From positions 124,001-188,000 of the forward strand of contig CAMCUD010000001.1 of the NCBI GenBank assembly GCA_945878865.1: DNA of 64,000 bases, given 5' to 3'. The position numbers and the translations under genes were made by a program. The notes under the pieces were generated by a model. The model had not been told where the DNA came from. It saw only the letters and a list, made by a program, of their open reading frames with translations, and searched no databases. The stretch is from Bifidobacterium breve. GTDB lineage: Bacteria; Actinomycetota; Thermoleophilia; Solirubrobacterales; Solirubrobacteraceae. Each line of letters begins with the position of its first letter. Position 1 is the first letter of the stretch. Positions 35,232 to 44,065 of the stretch are shown piece after piece.

Positions 35232-36784
35232 CCCCGCTGCTCGCCGCCGCCAAGATCGACGGCCCGGAGATCGACTGGGCCGGCCTCTCCCCGCTGATCG
35301 CGCTGATCGGCGGCTCGATCCTCGCGCTGCTGCTCGGCCTCTTCCGTGCCCGGCCGGTCCGCGAGTTCCTCGTGCCGTTCGTCGCCCTGGCGGCCATCGG
35401 CACCGCGCTCGGCCTGACGATCTGGCAGTGGGACGAGACGAAGGACCTCGTCGCCGGCGCGATGCGGCTCGACCACCTCACGCTCGCGCTCACCGGGATC
35501 TTCTGCGTCGCCGGCATCGCGACGGTGCTGCTGTCGTGGCGGCACGTCGCGCCGCGCGAGTCCGCGCACGGCGAGTACTACGCCCTGCTGCTCGCCTCCC
35601 TGGCCGGCATGGTGCTGCTCGTCGGCGCCACGGACCTCGTCGCGCTCTTCATCGGCCTCGAGCTGCTCTCCATCCCGCTGTACGTGCTGTGCGCGACGGA
35701 GATGCGGCGCGAGGGCTCGCTGGAGTCCGGCCTGAAGTACCTCATCATCGGCTCGGTCGGATCGGCCACCCTGCTGTTCGGCTCGGCGTTCCTCTACGGC
35801 GCCGCCGGCTCCACCGGCTTCGCCGACATCGTCAAGGCGCTGGGTGACCAGGACATCCGCGACAGCGCGCTGCTGCTCACGGGCGTCGGCCTGCTCGTCG
35901 TCGGCCTGGCGTTCAAGGCGTCCGTCGCGCCGTTCCACATGTGGACGCCCGACGTCTATGAGGGCGCCCCCACCCCGGTCACCGCGTTCATGGCGGTCGC
36001 GACGAAGGCGGCGGCGATCGGCATCACGATCCGCCTCTTCGATGTCGCGCTCCTGCCCGTCAGCGACATCTGGCAGCCCGCATTGGCGATCCTCGCGGCG
36101 ATCACGATCGTCGTCGGCAACGTCGGCGCGCTCGGTCAGTCCTCGCTGAAGCGCATGCTCGCGTACTCCGGCGTGGCGCAGGCCGGCTATCTGCTGGCCG
36201 GCATCGTCGCGGCGACCCGCGGCGGCGTCGAGGCCACGGTCTTCTACCTCGCGGCGTACACGGTGATGAACCTCGCCGCGTTCGCCGTCATCACCGCGCA
36301 GCAGGGCCTGCGCCCCGACGGCGACGACCTCGGCGCCTACCGCGGCCTCGGCGTCGAGCGCCCGCTGCTGGCGTGGCCGCTGACGCTCGCGATGCTCGGC
36401 CTCGCCGGCTTCCCGCTGACCGCCGGCTTCATCGGGAAGTTCGCGCTCATCCAGGCGTCGGTCGAGGGCGGCTACACGTGGCTCGGCGTCTTCATCGTCA
36501 TCGGCTCGATGATCTCGCTCGGGTACTACCTCAAGGTCGTCGCGACGATGTGGATGACCGAGTCGCCCGAGCCCGCCGCCCCCGCGCCGGCGGGCATCAA
36601 CCCGGGCACCCCGCCCGTCCTGGCCGGCGGCTCACCCGAGGCCGACGCGCAGGGTCTGCGCTGGGAGGTCGCGTGCGTTGCGGTCGTCTTCGGCGCCCTG
36701 ACGCTGGCCATCGGCGTGTACCCGCAGCCGCTCTTCGAGCTCGCCTCGGACGCCGCGGGCGCGATCGCCGGCCTGCTGTCCTAA
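35228..36784 (+). CDS. nuoN: NADH-quinone oxidoreductase subunit N
   Basis: The 518-residue antiporter-like subunit, last gene of the operon, starting at GTG 35228. Motifs: DLVALFIGLELLSIPLYVL (channel Glu), FKASVAPFHMWTPDVYEGAP and FPLTAGFIGKFALI. A polar, Pro/Ala-rich loop lies between the last two helices (ESPEPAAPAPAGINPGTPPV). The stop overlaps the stop of the convergent O-methyltransferase gene by 4 bp, so no separate terminator exists between them. Confidence 0.97.
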   Translation: MTPLLAAAKIDGPEIDWAGLSPLIALIGGSILALLLGLFRARPVREFLVPFVALAAIGTALGLTIWQWDETKDLVAGAMRLDHLTLALTGIFCVAGIATVLLSWRHVAPRESAHGEYYALLLASLAGMVLLVGATDLVALFIGLELLSIPLYVLCATEMRREGSLESGLKYLIIGSVGSATLLFGSAFLYGAAGSTGFADIVKALGDQDIRDSALLLTGVGLLVVGLAFKASVAPFHMWTPDVYEGAPTPVTAFMAVATKAAAIGITIRLFDVALLPVSDIWQPALAILAAITIVVGNVGALGQSSLKRMLAYSGVAQAGYLLAGIVAATRGGVEATVFYLAAYTVMNLAAFAVITAQQGLRPDGDDLGAYRGLGVERPLLAWPLTLAMLGLAGFPLTAGFIGKFALIQASVEGGYTWLGVFIVIGSMISLGYYLKVVATMWMTESPEPAAPAPAGINPGTPPVLAGGSPEADAQGLRWEVACVAVVFGALTLAIGVYPQPLFELASDAAGAIAGLLS

Positions 36785-37416
36785 CGGACGAGCGCGTAGG
36801 CGAACCCGTCGTGGCCCTTCAGCCCGACGGTCTGCAGGACCGTCGCGTCGACCCGCGGGTCGGCGGCGAGGACCTCCAGCGCGCCGCGCGCGCCCGCCGG
36901 TGACGCGTCATCGCTGTCGACGACCGCGCCGCCGCGGATGACGTTGTCGCAGATGATCACGCCGCCGGACCGCACGCGCGGGATGACGAGCTCGACCTGC
37001 TGCGGCATCGTCGCCTTGTCGGCGTCGAGGAACGCGAGGTCGAACGGGCCGTCGACGCCTTCGAGGATCTCCAGCGCGGCGCCGACCCGCAGGTCGATCA
37101 CGCCGTCGAGCCCGGCCTCCGCGAAGCTCTCACGGGCGACCTCGGCGTGGCGCGGATCGAGCTCGATCGTGACGACCTCCCCGTCGGCGGGGACGGCCTG
37201 CGCCAGCCAGATCGTGCTGTAGCCGCCGAGCGTGCCCAGCTCGAGGATCCTCCGCGCGCCCATGGTCCTCGCGAGCAGATGGAGGAACATGCCCTGCAGC
37301 GGGCTGACGGCGATGGCGGGCAGGCCGGCTGCGTCGGCGCGCGCGGCGGCGGGAGCGGCGGGATCGTCGAGGCCGACGAACCCGGCGACGTGCTGATCGA
37401 TCGTTGCGTAGTCCAC
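36781..37416 (-). CDS. SAM-dependent O-methyltransferase (class I, COMT-like)
   Basis: Read from GTG 37416, this 211-residue protein matches the bacterial O-methyltransferase family 3 (catechol/caffeoyl-CoA type). The SAM-binding motif is RILELGTLGGYSTIWLA, followed by VTIELDPRHAEVAR, the metal-site FDLAFLDADKATMPQ and ICDNVIRGGAV. A divalent-metal-dependent methylation of a phenolic hydroxyl is likely; the substrate is unknown. It converges on nuoN with overlapping stop codons. The frame is open upstream beyond the chosen start, but conservation begins here. Confidence 0.88.
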   Translation of the reverse strand: MDYATIDQHVAGFVGLDDPAAPAAARADAAGLPAIAVSPLQGMFLHLLARTMGARRILELGTLGGYSTIWLAQAVPADGEVVTIELDPRHAEVARESFAEAGLDGVIDLRVGAALEILEGVDGPFDLAFLDADKATMPQQVELVIPRVRSGGVIICDNVIRGGAVVDSDDASPAGARGALEVLAADPRVDATVLQTVGLKGHDGFAYALVR

Positions 37417-37460
37417 GACGTCGACGGTAGCCGCCGCCGTTCTCGGGGTACGGACCCGAT

Positions 37461-37676
37461 ATGGACGCCCAGCACCCGCCCAGCCCCAACCACGAGACCG
37501 AGGACCCGCGCGGCAAGGACATCGGCCAGGGCTACCCCGAGGAGAACCAGGCCGGGACCTCGCCGCACGAATCGCCCGACCGCAGCGGCGGCCCGGCGCC
37601 GATCGAGGGTGACCCGGGGAAAGCCACCGGCAACCCGAACGCCGCCGGGGCGCGCCCGTCTGAAGACGACGTGTAA
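37461..37676 (+). CDS. Small hydrophilic protein, unknown function
   Basis: A 71-residue protein rich in Pro, Gly, Glu and Asp (MDAQHPPSPNHETEDPRG then IGQGYPEENQAGTSPHESPD). It contains no cysteines or hydrophobic stretch, so it is probably disordered. Similar short GYPEE-containing proteins occur, as I recall, in related actinobacteria, but no function is known to me. It diverges from the O-methyltransferase gene across 44 bp. Codon third positions are GC-rich, as expected for a real gene. Confidence 0.5.
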   Translation: MDAQHPPSPNHETEDPRGKDIGQGYPEENQAGTSPHESPDRSGGPAPIEGDPGKATGNPNAAGARPSEDDV

Positions 37677-37747
37677 CCGCGTCGCCGCGGCGGCGTACAT
37701 CACGTGTCGTTTGCAACAACCTGTCGCGTCAGCAAAGGAGAGACGTG

Positions 37748-37984
37748 ATGGACATGATTCGACGCGTGGAGCCGCTGTTCGTGCTCCTGCTCATCGTCGG
37801 TGGCCTGAACTGGGCGATGATCGCCCTGTTCGACACGAACGTCGTGACCGAGATCTTCGGCACAGGCACCGTGACGGACGTCGTCTACTGCCTCATCGGC
37901 GTGGCGGCCCTGATGGAGATCCCCCGCCTGCTGGAAGGGCTCGGGGTGCACATGGGCCACGGGGCCCATCCCACCGGGGCGTAG
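37748..37984 (+). CDS. DUF378 small membrane protein
   Basis: A 78-residue protein with two hydrophobic helices (VEPLFVLLLIVGGLNWAMIA and VTDVVYCLIGVAALMEIP). The GGLNWAMIALFDTNVV pattern is the signature of the DUF378 family, whose role is unknown. An AAGGAG ribosome-binding site 7 bp before ATG 37748 favours this start over GTG 37745. A strong terminator hairpin follows at 37997-38022. Confidence 0.88.
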   Translation: MDMIRRVEPLFVLLLIVGGLNWAMIALFDTNVVTEIFGTGTVTDVVYCLIGVAALMEIPRLLEGLGVHMGHGAHPTGA

Positions 37985-37996
37985 CGCCGAGCCACC

Positions 37997-38022
37997 GCGG
38001 GGGGCCGACCTCGGCCCCCCGC
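37997..38022 (+). terminator. Strong hairpin after DUF378 gene
   Basis: Bases 37997-38008 and 38011-38022 form a perfect 12-bp inverted repeat with almost no spacer, so the effective stem is about 11 bp. It lies 12 bp after the DUF378 stop and 24 bp before the next start. Confidence 0.75.
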
Positions 38023-38045
38023 CGACTCATCTAGTCTGAGCGGCG

Positions 38046-38507
38046 ATGACTCCGGGGAACCGCATCGCCATCGTCGCCGTCGGGCTCGTCGCCGTGATCC
38101 TCGGCTACGTCGCGCTCAAGCCGAAGGACGACGACACCACGACGTCGGCGACCGCCACGCAGACGACCGCCGCCCCGGTGACCGTCACCGCGCCGGGCAC
38201 CGTCGTCTCGACCGTCCGCACGACCACCACGGCCACCGCACCGCCCTCGTTCACCGTCACGGTGAAGAACGGCAAGCCCGTCGGCGGCATCAAGGAGATC
38301 GCCGTCACGAAGGGCGACCGCGTGCGCATCACGGTCACCGACGACGCCGAGGACGAGGTGCACCTCCACGGCTACGACATCGAGGAACCGGTCGCCCCCG
38401 GGAAGCCGGCGACGTTCGACTTCACCGCCAAGCTCGAGGGCATCTTCGAGATGGAGCTGCACTCGTCCGAGACGCAGATCGCCAGCCTCCAGGTCAACCC
38501 GTCGTGA
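38046..38507 (+). CDS. Membrane-anchored cupredoxin-like protein
   Basis: A 153-residue protein with an N-terminal signal anchor (IAIVAVGLVAVILGYVALKP), a Thr/Ala-rich linker (TTTSATATQTTAAP) that probably spans the wall, and a C-terminal beta domain (about 75-153). The domain reads like a cupredoxin fold (FTVTVKNGKP, EIAVTKGDRVRITVTDD, DEVHLHGYD, FEMELHSSETQIASLQV). Three His residues are present, but no Cys-x-x-His-x-x-Met triad, so a classical blue-copper site is unlikely. The terminator just upstream suggests its own promoter. Confidence 0.75.
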   Translation: MTPGNRIAIVAVGLVAVILGYVALKPKDDDTTTSATATQTTAAPVTVTAPGTVVSTVRTTTTATAPPSFTVTVKNGKPVGGIKEIAVTKGDRVRITVTDDAEDEVHLHGYDIEEPVAPGKPATFDFTAKLEGIFEMELHSSETQIASLQVNPS

Positions 38508-38549
38508 GGCGCCGAGGCCTCCGGCCGACCCGCTAGGTTGTCCGGCCCC

Positions 38550-40136
38550 GTGCGGTATCCGGACGAGAGCTTCACCCCCGCCGAGCGCGACCTCCTCCGC
38601 GCCCACGTCACCCATCTCGACCGGCCGGTCTTCGCGCTCGTCGGGCTGCCGGAGACGGTGAAGGGCGCGCTCTTCGCCCGCTACAGCCGCTACCCCGGCA
38701 CGATCAAGCGCCTGCTGCTCGACGAGTTCGCCGCCTCGCTGCCCGAGGGGCGCGCGTGGCAGGCCGACGAGGGCGAGCGCGCCGCCAAGCTCTACGAGAC
38801 GATCTTCCTGGGCTACGGCGACGACAGCGTCGCGCAGCTCGGCGGCGCGCATGTGGCGTGCGAGTGGACGAGCAACGTCCTGACGAAGATCCTCCAGCGC
38901 CCCCGGCTGGCGAGCTACCTCGAGCAGTCCACGCGCTACATCGCCTACGACGCGCCGATGGACGTCGACGGCCGGTACCGCTACTACCGCGACGAGCAGC
39001 TCGGCGCCGACTACGCCCACGCGATGGACCAGCTCTTCGCGATCTACGGCGCGCAGCTGCCGCGCGTGCAGGCGTGGGCCGCCGAGCGGTTCCCGGCCGC
39101 ACCCGGGGAGTCGGACGCCGCACACGCGCGGGCGACGAAGGCCAAGGCGCTCGACCTGCTGCGCGGCCTGCTGCCCGCCGCATCGCTGAGCCACATGGGC
39201 ATCTACGCGTCGGGGCAGAGCTACGAGCAGCTCATCCTGCACCTCATGGCCCACCCGCTGCCCGAGGCGCGCCAGTACGGCCGCTGGATCCTCGAGGCCG
39301 TGCAGGCGGTCATCCCGTCGTTCGTCACGCGGGTGGAACGCCCGGACCGCGGCGGCGAGTGGATCGCCTACCTCGAGGAGCGCTCGGAGGCCGCGCGCCG
39401 CTGGGTCGCCGACCTCGGCCTCGATCGCGAGCCCGGCGAGGACGCCGGTCCCTCGGTGCGGCTGCTGCACGTCGACGGCGACGAGGAGGCGCTGCTGGCG
39501 TCGCTGCTGTTCGAGGCCGCCGGCGTCAGCGAGGAACGCACGCGCGCGTCCGTCGCCGCGCTCTCCACCGAGGAGCGCGCGCGGCTGCTCGCCGACCTCG
39601 TGGGGGACCGGCGTAACCGCCGCCATCGCCCAGGCCGCGGGTTCGAGGCGCTGCGCTACCGCTTCGAGATCGTCAGCGACTACGGGGCGTTCCGCGACCT
39701 CCAGCGCCACCGGATGCTCACCGTCCAGTGGCAGACGCTCACCCCCGACCTCGGCGCCGGCGTCCCCGCCGAGCTCGACGAGGCCGGCGCGGGCGAGGAG
39801 TACCGTCGCGGCCTGGAGATCTCCCGCACCGCGTACGACGCGCTGCGCACCGCCGGCCAGGTGCAGGCCGCGCCGTACGCGCTGTGCCTGGGCTACCGCA
39901 TCCGCTACGTGCTCGATCTCAACGCCCGCGAGGCGATGCAGCTCATCGAGCTGCGCTCCGGCCGCGAGGGGCACCCGTCGTACCGGGCGATCGCCCACGA
40001 GATGCACGCGCAGATCGAAGCGGTCCACCCCGCCGTCGCCGCGACGATGACCTACGTGGACCGCGAGACCGAGCCGCGGCTCGAGCGGATCCTCAGCGAG
40101 CTGAAGACGCAGCGGAAGATCGACGCGGCGCCCTAG
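38550..40136 (+). CDS. thyX: Two-domain ThyX-like FAD-dependent thymidylate synthase
   Basis: A 528-residue protein from GTG 38550 (TTG 38538 is a possible earlier start). It contains two ThyX-like halves. The N-terminal half has YGDDSVAQLGGAHVACEWTS and LQRPRLASYLEQSTRYI, matching the ThyX pattern with RPR-x7-S. The C-terminal half has FRDLQRHRMLTVQWQTLTPD, matching RHR-x7-T, followed by ALCLGYRIRYVLDLN and an ELRSGREGHPSYR segment typical of ThyX C-termini. Ordinary ThyX is a homotetramer of about 220-250-residue chains, so this looks like a duplicated and fused form. It would make dTMP from dUMP with methylene-tetrahydrofolate and FADH2. The stop overlaps the stop of acs by 4 bp. Confidence 0.85.
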   Translation: MRYPDESFTPAERDLLRAHVTHLDRPVFALVGLPETVKGALFARYSRYPGTIKRLLLDEFAASLPEGRAWQADEGERAAKLYETIFLGYGDDSVAQLGGAHVACEWTSNVLTKILQRPRLASYLEQSTRYIAYDAPMDVDGRYRYYRDEQLGADYAHAMDQLFAIYGAQLPRVQAWAAERFPAAPGESDAAHARATKAKALDLLRGLLPAASLSHMGIYASGQSYEQLILHLMAHPLPEARQYGRWILEAVQAVIPSFVTRVERPDRGGEWIAYLEERSEAARRWVADLGLDREPGEDAGPSVRLLHVDGDEEALLASLLFEAAGVSEERTRASVAALSTEERARLLADLVGDRRNRRHRPGRGFEALRYRFEIVSDYGAFRDLQRHRMLTVQWQTLTPDLGAGVPAELDEAGAGEEYRRGLEISRTAYDALRTAGQVQAAPYALCLGYRIRYVLDLNAREAMQLIELRSGREGHPSYRAIAHEMHAQIEAVHPAVAATMTYVDRETEPRLERILSELKTQRKIDAAP

Positions 40137-42118
40137 CCGCTCTCGCTCTGCTCGCTGGCCACGAGCTGCTGGAGCTCCTCCATCACGCCGGGGTCGCGCA
40201 GCGTCGTGACGTCCCCGAGCGCCCGGCCCTCGGCGATGTCGCGCAGCAGGCGGCGCATGATCTTGCCCGAGCGGGTCTTCGGCAGATCGTCGGTCCAGAT
40301 GATCCGCTTGGGCCGCGCGAGCTTGCCGATCCGCACCGCGACGTGCTCACGGATGTCGGCCTCGAGCTCGGCGGTCCCCTCGAGGTCGCCCTGGAGGATC
40401 ACGAACGCCGCGACGGACTGGCCGGTGTCCTCATCGGCCTGGCCGATGACCGCGGACTCGGCGACGAGCTCGTGCGAGACGATCGCCGACTCGATCTCCG
40501 CCGTCGACATGCGGTGGCCGGAGACGTTGAGCACGTCGTCGATCCGCCCGATCACCGAAACGTAGCCCTCGTCGTCCATCTTCGCCGCGTCACCGACGAC
40601 GTAGGTCTCCCGACCGAGGCGCGACCAGTACGTCGAGAGGTAGCGGTCGTCGTCGCGGTACAGCGTGCGCAGCATGCTCGGCCACGGCCGGCGCAGGGAC
40701 AGCAGGCCCTGCGTGTTCGGCGGGACCTCGTTGCCGTCCTCGTCGAGGACCGCGGCGTCGATGCCGGGCAACGGCGTTCCCGCGATGCCGGGCTTGGCGT
40801 CCTGCGCGCCCGGGAGCGTCGTGATCATGATCGCGCCCGTCTCGGTCTGCCACCACGTGTCCACGATCGGGCAGCGGCCGTCGCCGACGACCTCGTGGTA
40901 CCAGAGCCAGGCCTTCGGGTTGATCGGCTCGCCGACCGTCCCCAGCAGGCGGAGCTTGGACAGGTCGTGCGGCTCGACGTGCTCGACGCCCCACTTCATG
41001 CAGGCGCGGATCGCCGTCGGCGCCGTGTAGAAGATCGTCGCGCCGCTCTTCTCGCACAGCTCCCACCAGATGCCCTTGTGCGGGTAGTCGGGCGCGCCCT
41101 CGTACATGACCGACGTCGCGCCGTTGGCGAGCGGCCCGTAGACGATGTAGCTGTGGCCGGTGATCCACCCGACGTCGGCCGAGCAGAACCAGACGTCCTC
41201 CTCGGGCTTGAGGTCGAAGACGTACTTGTGCGTCCACGCGACGCCGGTGAGGTAGCCGCCGGTCGTGTGCAGGATGCCCTTGGGCTTCGCCGTCGAGCCG
41301 CTGGAGTAGAGGATGAACAGCGGGTGCTCGGCCGGGAGCTCCTCGGCGGGCACCTCGGCGGGCGCCGCCTCCATCGCCTCGTGCACCCACACGTCCCGCC
41401 CGTCGGTCATCGGCGTGTCGACGCCGGTGTGGCGGACGACGAAGATCGTCTCGAGCGCGGGGAGGTCGCCCATGACCTCATCGACGTTGACCTTGACCGG
41501 CGCGGTCTTGCCCTTGCGGCGCGCGCCGTCGACGGTGATGAGCGCCTTCGCGTCGCTGAATTCCATCCGCTCGCGGACCGACTCGGCGGAGAAGCCACCG
41601 AAGACGACGTTGTGCGGCGCCCCGATGCGCGCGCACGCGAGCATCGCGACGACGACCTCGGGGATCATCGGCAGGTAGATCCCGACCACATCGCCACGGC
41701 CGATCCCGCGCGCCTTCAGCGCGCCGGCCATCCGCTGGACGTCGCGGTGCAGGTCGGCGTACGTGATGTCGCGCTGCTCGCCCTCCTCGCCGTACCAGTG
41801 GAAGGCGACGCGGTCGCCGTTGCCCGCCGCGACGTGGCGGTCCACGCAGACATGCGACGCGTTGATCGTGCCGTCGGTGAACCACTGGTAGAACGGCGGG
41901 TTGCTGTCGTCGAGCGCGACGGTGGGCTCCTTGAACCAGTCCAGCGTGCGGGCCTGCTCGGCCCACCACGCCACCGGATCCGCCGCGGCCGCCTCATGGA
42001 CGGACCGGTCCTTGATCAGCGCGTGCTCGGTGAAGCTCTCCGGGGGCGCGAACCGCTCCACGGCCAGCAGCTCCTCGAGCCGTTGAGCGAGCTGCTCCTC
42101 AGTTCCTGCACCGGCCAT
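40133..42118 (-). CDS. acs: Acetyl-CoA synthetase (AMP-forming)
   Basis: A 661-residue adenylate-forming enzyme starting at ATG 42118 with GAGGAG upstream. Core motifs: A3 loop YSSGSTAKPKGILHTT, WWQTETGAIMITTLPGA, and the C-terminal LPKTRSGKIMRRLLRD, whose Lys is the acetylation-regulated residue in homologues. It activates acetate to acetyl-CoA through acetyl-AMP. Length and all motifs are standard. A longer frame back to 42148 is unsupported. It converges with thyX with overlapping stop codons. Confidence 0.97.
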   Translation of the reverse strand: MAGAGTEEQLAQRLEELLAVERFAPPESFTEHALIKDRSVHEAAAADPVAWWAEQARTLDWFKEPTVALDDSNPPFYQWFTDGTINASHVCVDRHVAAGNGDRVAFHWYGEEGEQRDITYADLHRDVQRMAGALKARGIGRGDVVGIYLPMIPEVVVAMLACARIGAPHNVVFGGFSAESVRERMEFSDAKALITVDGARRKGKTAPVKVNVDEVMGDLPALETIFVVRHTGVDTPMTDGRDVWVHEAMEAAPAEVPAEELPAEHPLFILYSSGSTAKPKGILHTTGGYLTGVAWTHKYVFDLKPEEDVWFCSADVGWITGHSYIVYGPLANGATSVMYEGAPDYPHKGIWWELCEKSGATIFYTAPTAIRACMKWGVEHVEPHDLSKLRLLGTVGEPINPKAWLWYHEVVGDGRCPIVDTWWQTETGAIMITTLPGAQDAKPGIAGTPLPGIDAAVLDEDGNEVPPNTQGLLSLRRPWPSMLRTLYRDDDRYLSTYWSRLGRETYVVGDAAKMDDEGYVSVIGRIDDVLNVSGHRMSTAEIESAIVSHELVAESAVIGQADEDTGQSVAAFVILQGDLEGTAELEADIREHVAVRIGKLARPKRIIWTDDLPKTRSGKIMRRLLRDIAEGRALGDVTTLRDPGVMEELQQLVASEQSESG

Positions 42119-42230
42119 CGCTGCACTCCTCGTCGGTTGCGGACACACCCGCCGGGGACGCTACCGAGCCCGACGTTGCAGCGACGAAGCGTCGAGTGAC
42201 AAGCGCCCGGGAGTCGGCTGTGCGCAACCG

Positions 42231-43133
42231 CTACTTCCGGCGCTTGCGCGAGCGACGCTCGGGCGCGTCATCGCCACCGTCGTCGGCCCCGCCCGCCGCG
42301 GCCGCCTCGGCCTCGCGGCGCTCGCGGAGCTCCTGCTGCGACGGCCACGGGATCGCCTCGCCGCGGCTCCACGCCGGGGGATCGCGATACGCGCCGGGCA
42401 TCTTGCCGAGCAGCAGCAGGCCGACGAACACGAGCCAGGAGCTGCGCAGCAGGTTGATCTGGTCAAGTCCACCGCCGCCGAAGACGACGGTGATGCCGAC
42501 GATGATCCCGAGGATCCCGACGAACCGGGTGAGCAGCCCGACCCGCATCGCGTTCAGCGACACGACGATGAGGCCGACGGCCAGCGCGATCCGGCCGATG
42601 ATCCCGACGACCTGCGAAGCGATCGCCGGCTGCGAGGTCAGCATGTCGCGGGTGTCGGCGACGCTCGACCCGCTGAACGAGCTCGCGTCGATCCCGATGA
42701 CGACGGTGTAGACGAGTACGCCGATCCCGGACGTCACGGCGCCCACCACGACCATCGTCCCGCCCAGGGATCGCAAGTCGTCCTTGCGGGCGCGCGTCGC
42801 GCGGAACACGAAGACCACGGGGACGATGAGCAGCAGCACGCCGAGCGACGTGAGCAGCTGCGGGCCGATCCAGCCGATCAGGTGGTCGCCGATGTACTCG
42901 ATCTGGACGGCGTTGAAGCTGCGCGGCGGGGCGGTGTCGTCCACCACGCGCGCCTGCATCGCCTCAAGGACGTCGACGACCTTCGACGCCGTCGCGGTCG
43001 GCAGCGACCGCTGGAAGACCAGGGACCCGATCCCGCCCAGCAGCGACAGGACGCCGGCGACGATCGCGAAGTACGCGGCGCGCGGGCGCTCCGCCGCCTC
43101 GGCGGAGATCTCCTCCGGGGTGAGCTGCGCCAT
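42231..43133 (-). CDS. Four-helix membrane protein, unknown function
   Basis: A 300-residue membrane protein. After a short charged N-terminus (MAQLTPEEISAEAAERPR) come a first helix (AYFAIVAGVLSLLGGIGSLV), an extracytoplasmic loop of about 65 residues, and at least four more hydrophobic segments (LLTSLGVLLLIVPVVFVF onwards). The C-terminus is a long charged, Ala/Glu/Arg-rich tail. Not recognised as a named family. The start shares one base with the stop of the small upstream gene (TGATG), so the two are coupled. Confidence 0.7.
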   Translation of the reverse strand: MAQLTPEEISAEAAERPRAAYFAIVAGVLSLLGGIGSLVFQRSLPTATASKVVDVLEAMQARVVDDTAPPRSFNAVQIEYIGDHLIGWIGPQLLTSLGVLLLIVPVVFVFRATRARKDDLRSLGGTMVVVGAVTSGIGVLVYTVVIGIDASSFSGSSVADTRDMLTSQPAIASQVVGIIGRIALAVGLIVVSLNAMRVGLLTRFVGILGIIVGITVVFGGGGLDQINLLRSSWLVFVGLLLLGKMPGAYRDPPAWSRGEAIPWPSQQELRERREAEAAAAGGADDGGDDAPERRSRKRRK

Positions 43134-43330
43134 CAGTCGTCGTCTCGTGTGCGTCGCGGCAGCGCGCCGCCGGGCGCCGGCGGCAGGTAGACGGGCGGCT
43201 CCGAGCCGCCGAGCCGGGACACGCGGTCCCCGGCGGACAGCAGGAGGTCCAGGCCGGGCGACGCCAGGCGCAGGAGGACCTCGAGGCGGTGCCTCCAGGC
43301 GAGCATGGGCGGTCCGGATGAGGCGGCCAT
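43133..43330 (-). CDS. Small protein coupled to membrane protein, unknown function
   Basis: A 65-residue protein from ATG 43330, or 57 residues from ATG 43306 (MLAWRHRLEVLLRLASPGLD). It has an amphipathic N-terminal helix and a Pro-rich tail (EPPVYLPPAPGGALPRR). No family recognised. The one-base TGATG overlap with the downstream membrane-protein gene argues that it is real and functionally linked to it. Confidence 0.5.
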   Translation of the reverse strand: MAASSGPPMLAWRHRLEVLLRLASPGLDLLLSAGDRVSRLGGSEPPVYLPPAPGGALPRRTRDDD

Positions 43331-43384
43331 CTGCGGCGAAGTCTAAGCGAGGCGGGCCCGGCCACGACCTGTGGGAGAAGGCGT

Positions 43385-43849
43385 ATGGTCCGTGGCATGG
43401 AGATCCGCGAGGTCATGACGCGCTCCGTGGTCACCGCGCCGGCCGATTCCCCGGTCCGCGAGGTCGCCGAGCTCATGCGTGAGCGCAGCGTCGGCTCGGT
43501 CGTGCTCGTGGGCGCCGACGGTGAGACCGTCGAGGCGCTCGTGACCGACCGCGATCTCACGGTCAGCGTGCTCGCCGAGGGCCGCGATCCCGGGGAGACC
43601 GTCCGTGACCACGCGTCCGCGCCCGTCATCGCGGTGGCGCCCGCCGACGATGTCAGCCGCGCGGCGCAGCTCATGACCGAGCACGGGATCCGCCGCCTGC
43701 CCGTCGTCCAGGACGACGTGCTGCTGGGGATCGTCACGCTCGACGACCTCGCCGCGCGCACGGGGGACTCCGAGCTCGCGCATCAGCTGACCGCGCAGGT
43801 CGCTCGCACGGCGCTGCCGGACTTCTACTTCCACGACCGCGGCGGCTGA
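43385..43849 (+). CDS. CBS-domain pair protein
   Basis: A 154-residue protein consisting of two CBS motifs (about 5-60 and 70-130): IREVMTRSVVTAPADSPVRE with VTDRDLTVSVL, then MTEHGIRRLPVVQDDVLLG with VTLDDLA. Such Bateman modules bind adenosine nucleotides and act as regulatory proteins; no effector domain is attached. ATG 43385 has a GGGAG ribosome-binding site about 7 bp upstream; ATG 43397 (MEIREVM) is an alternative. It converges on the YjdI-like gene with a 6-bp gap. Confidence 0.9.
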   Translation: MVRGMEIREVMTRSVVTAPADSPVREVAELMRERSVGSVVLVGADGETVEALVTDRDLTVSVLAEGRDPGETVRDHASAPVIAVAPADDVSRAAQLMTEHGIRRLPVVQDDVLLGIVTLDDLAARTGDSELAHQLTAQVARTALPDFYFHDRGG

Positions 43850-43855
43850 CGCCGG

Positions 43856-44065
43856 CTACTGGCGCTCGATGCGCAGCGCCCCGCTGGGGCAGCGGCCGAC
43901 AACCTCGACGACGTCGGCGGCCGGCGCGTTGTCCGGCTGAATCCAGGGGCGCGCCTGCGTGTCGAAGACGGCCGGGAGGCCGCGGACGCATTCGGCGGCG
44001 TGCCGGCACACCTCGCTGTCAAAGCTGACGTCGACGTCGGCGCCGGTGTAGGTCTTGCGGCTCAT
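43856..44065 (-). CDS. YjdI-like (4Fe-4S) mono-cluster protein
   Basis: A 69-residue protein of the YjdI/DUF1271 type: YTGADVDVSFDSEVCRHAAE with its first Cys, a second Cys in AECVRGLP, and VVGRCPSGALRIE at the end. In this family the cysteines are thought to hold an Fe-S cluster; with only three visible, one ligand may be His or another residue. The start overlaps the stop of the GNAT gene by 4 bp. The same YjdI-YjdJ pairing occurs in E. coli. Confidence 0.85.
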   Translation of the reverse strand: MSRKTYTGADVDVSFDSEVCRHAAECVRGLPAVFDTQARPWIQPDNAPAADVVEVVGRCPSGALRIERQ

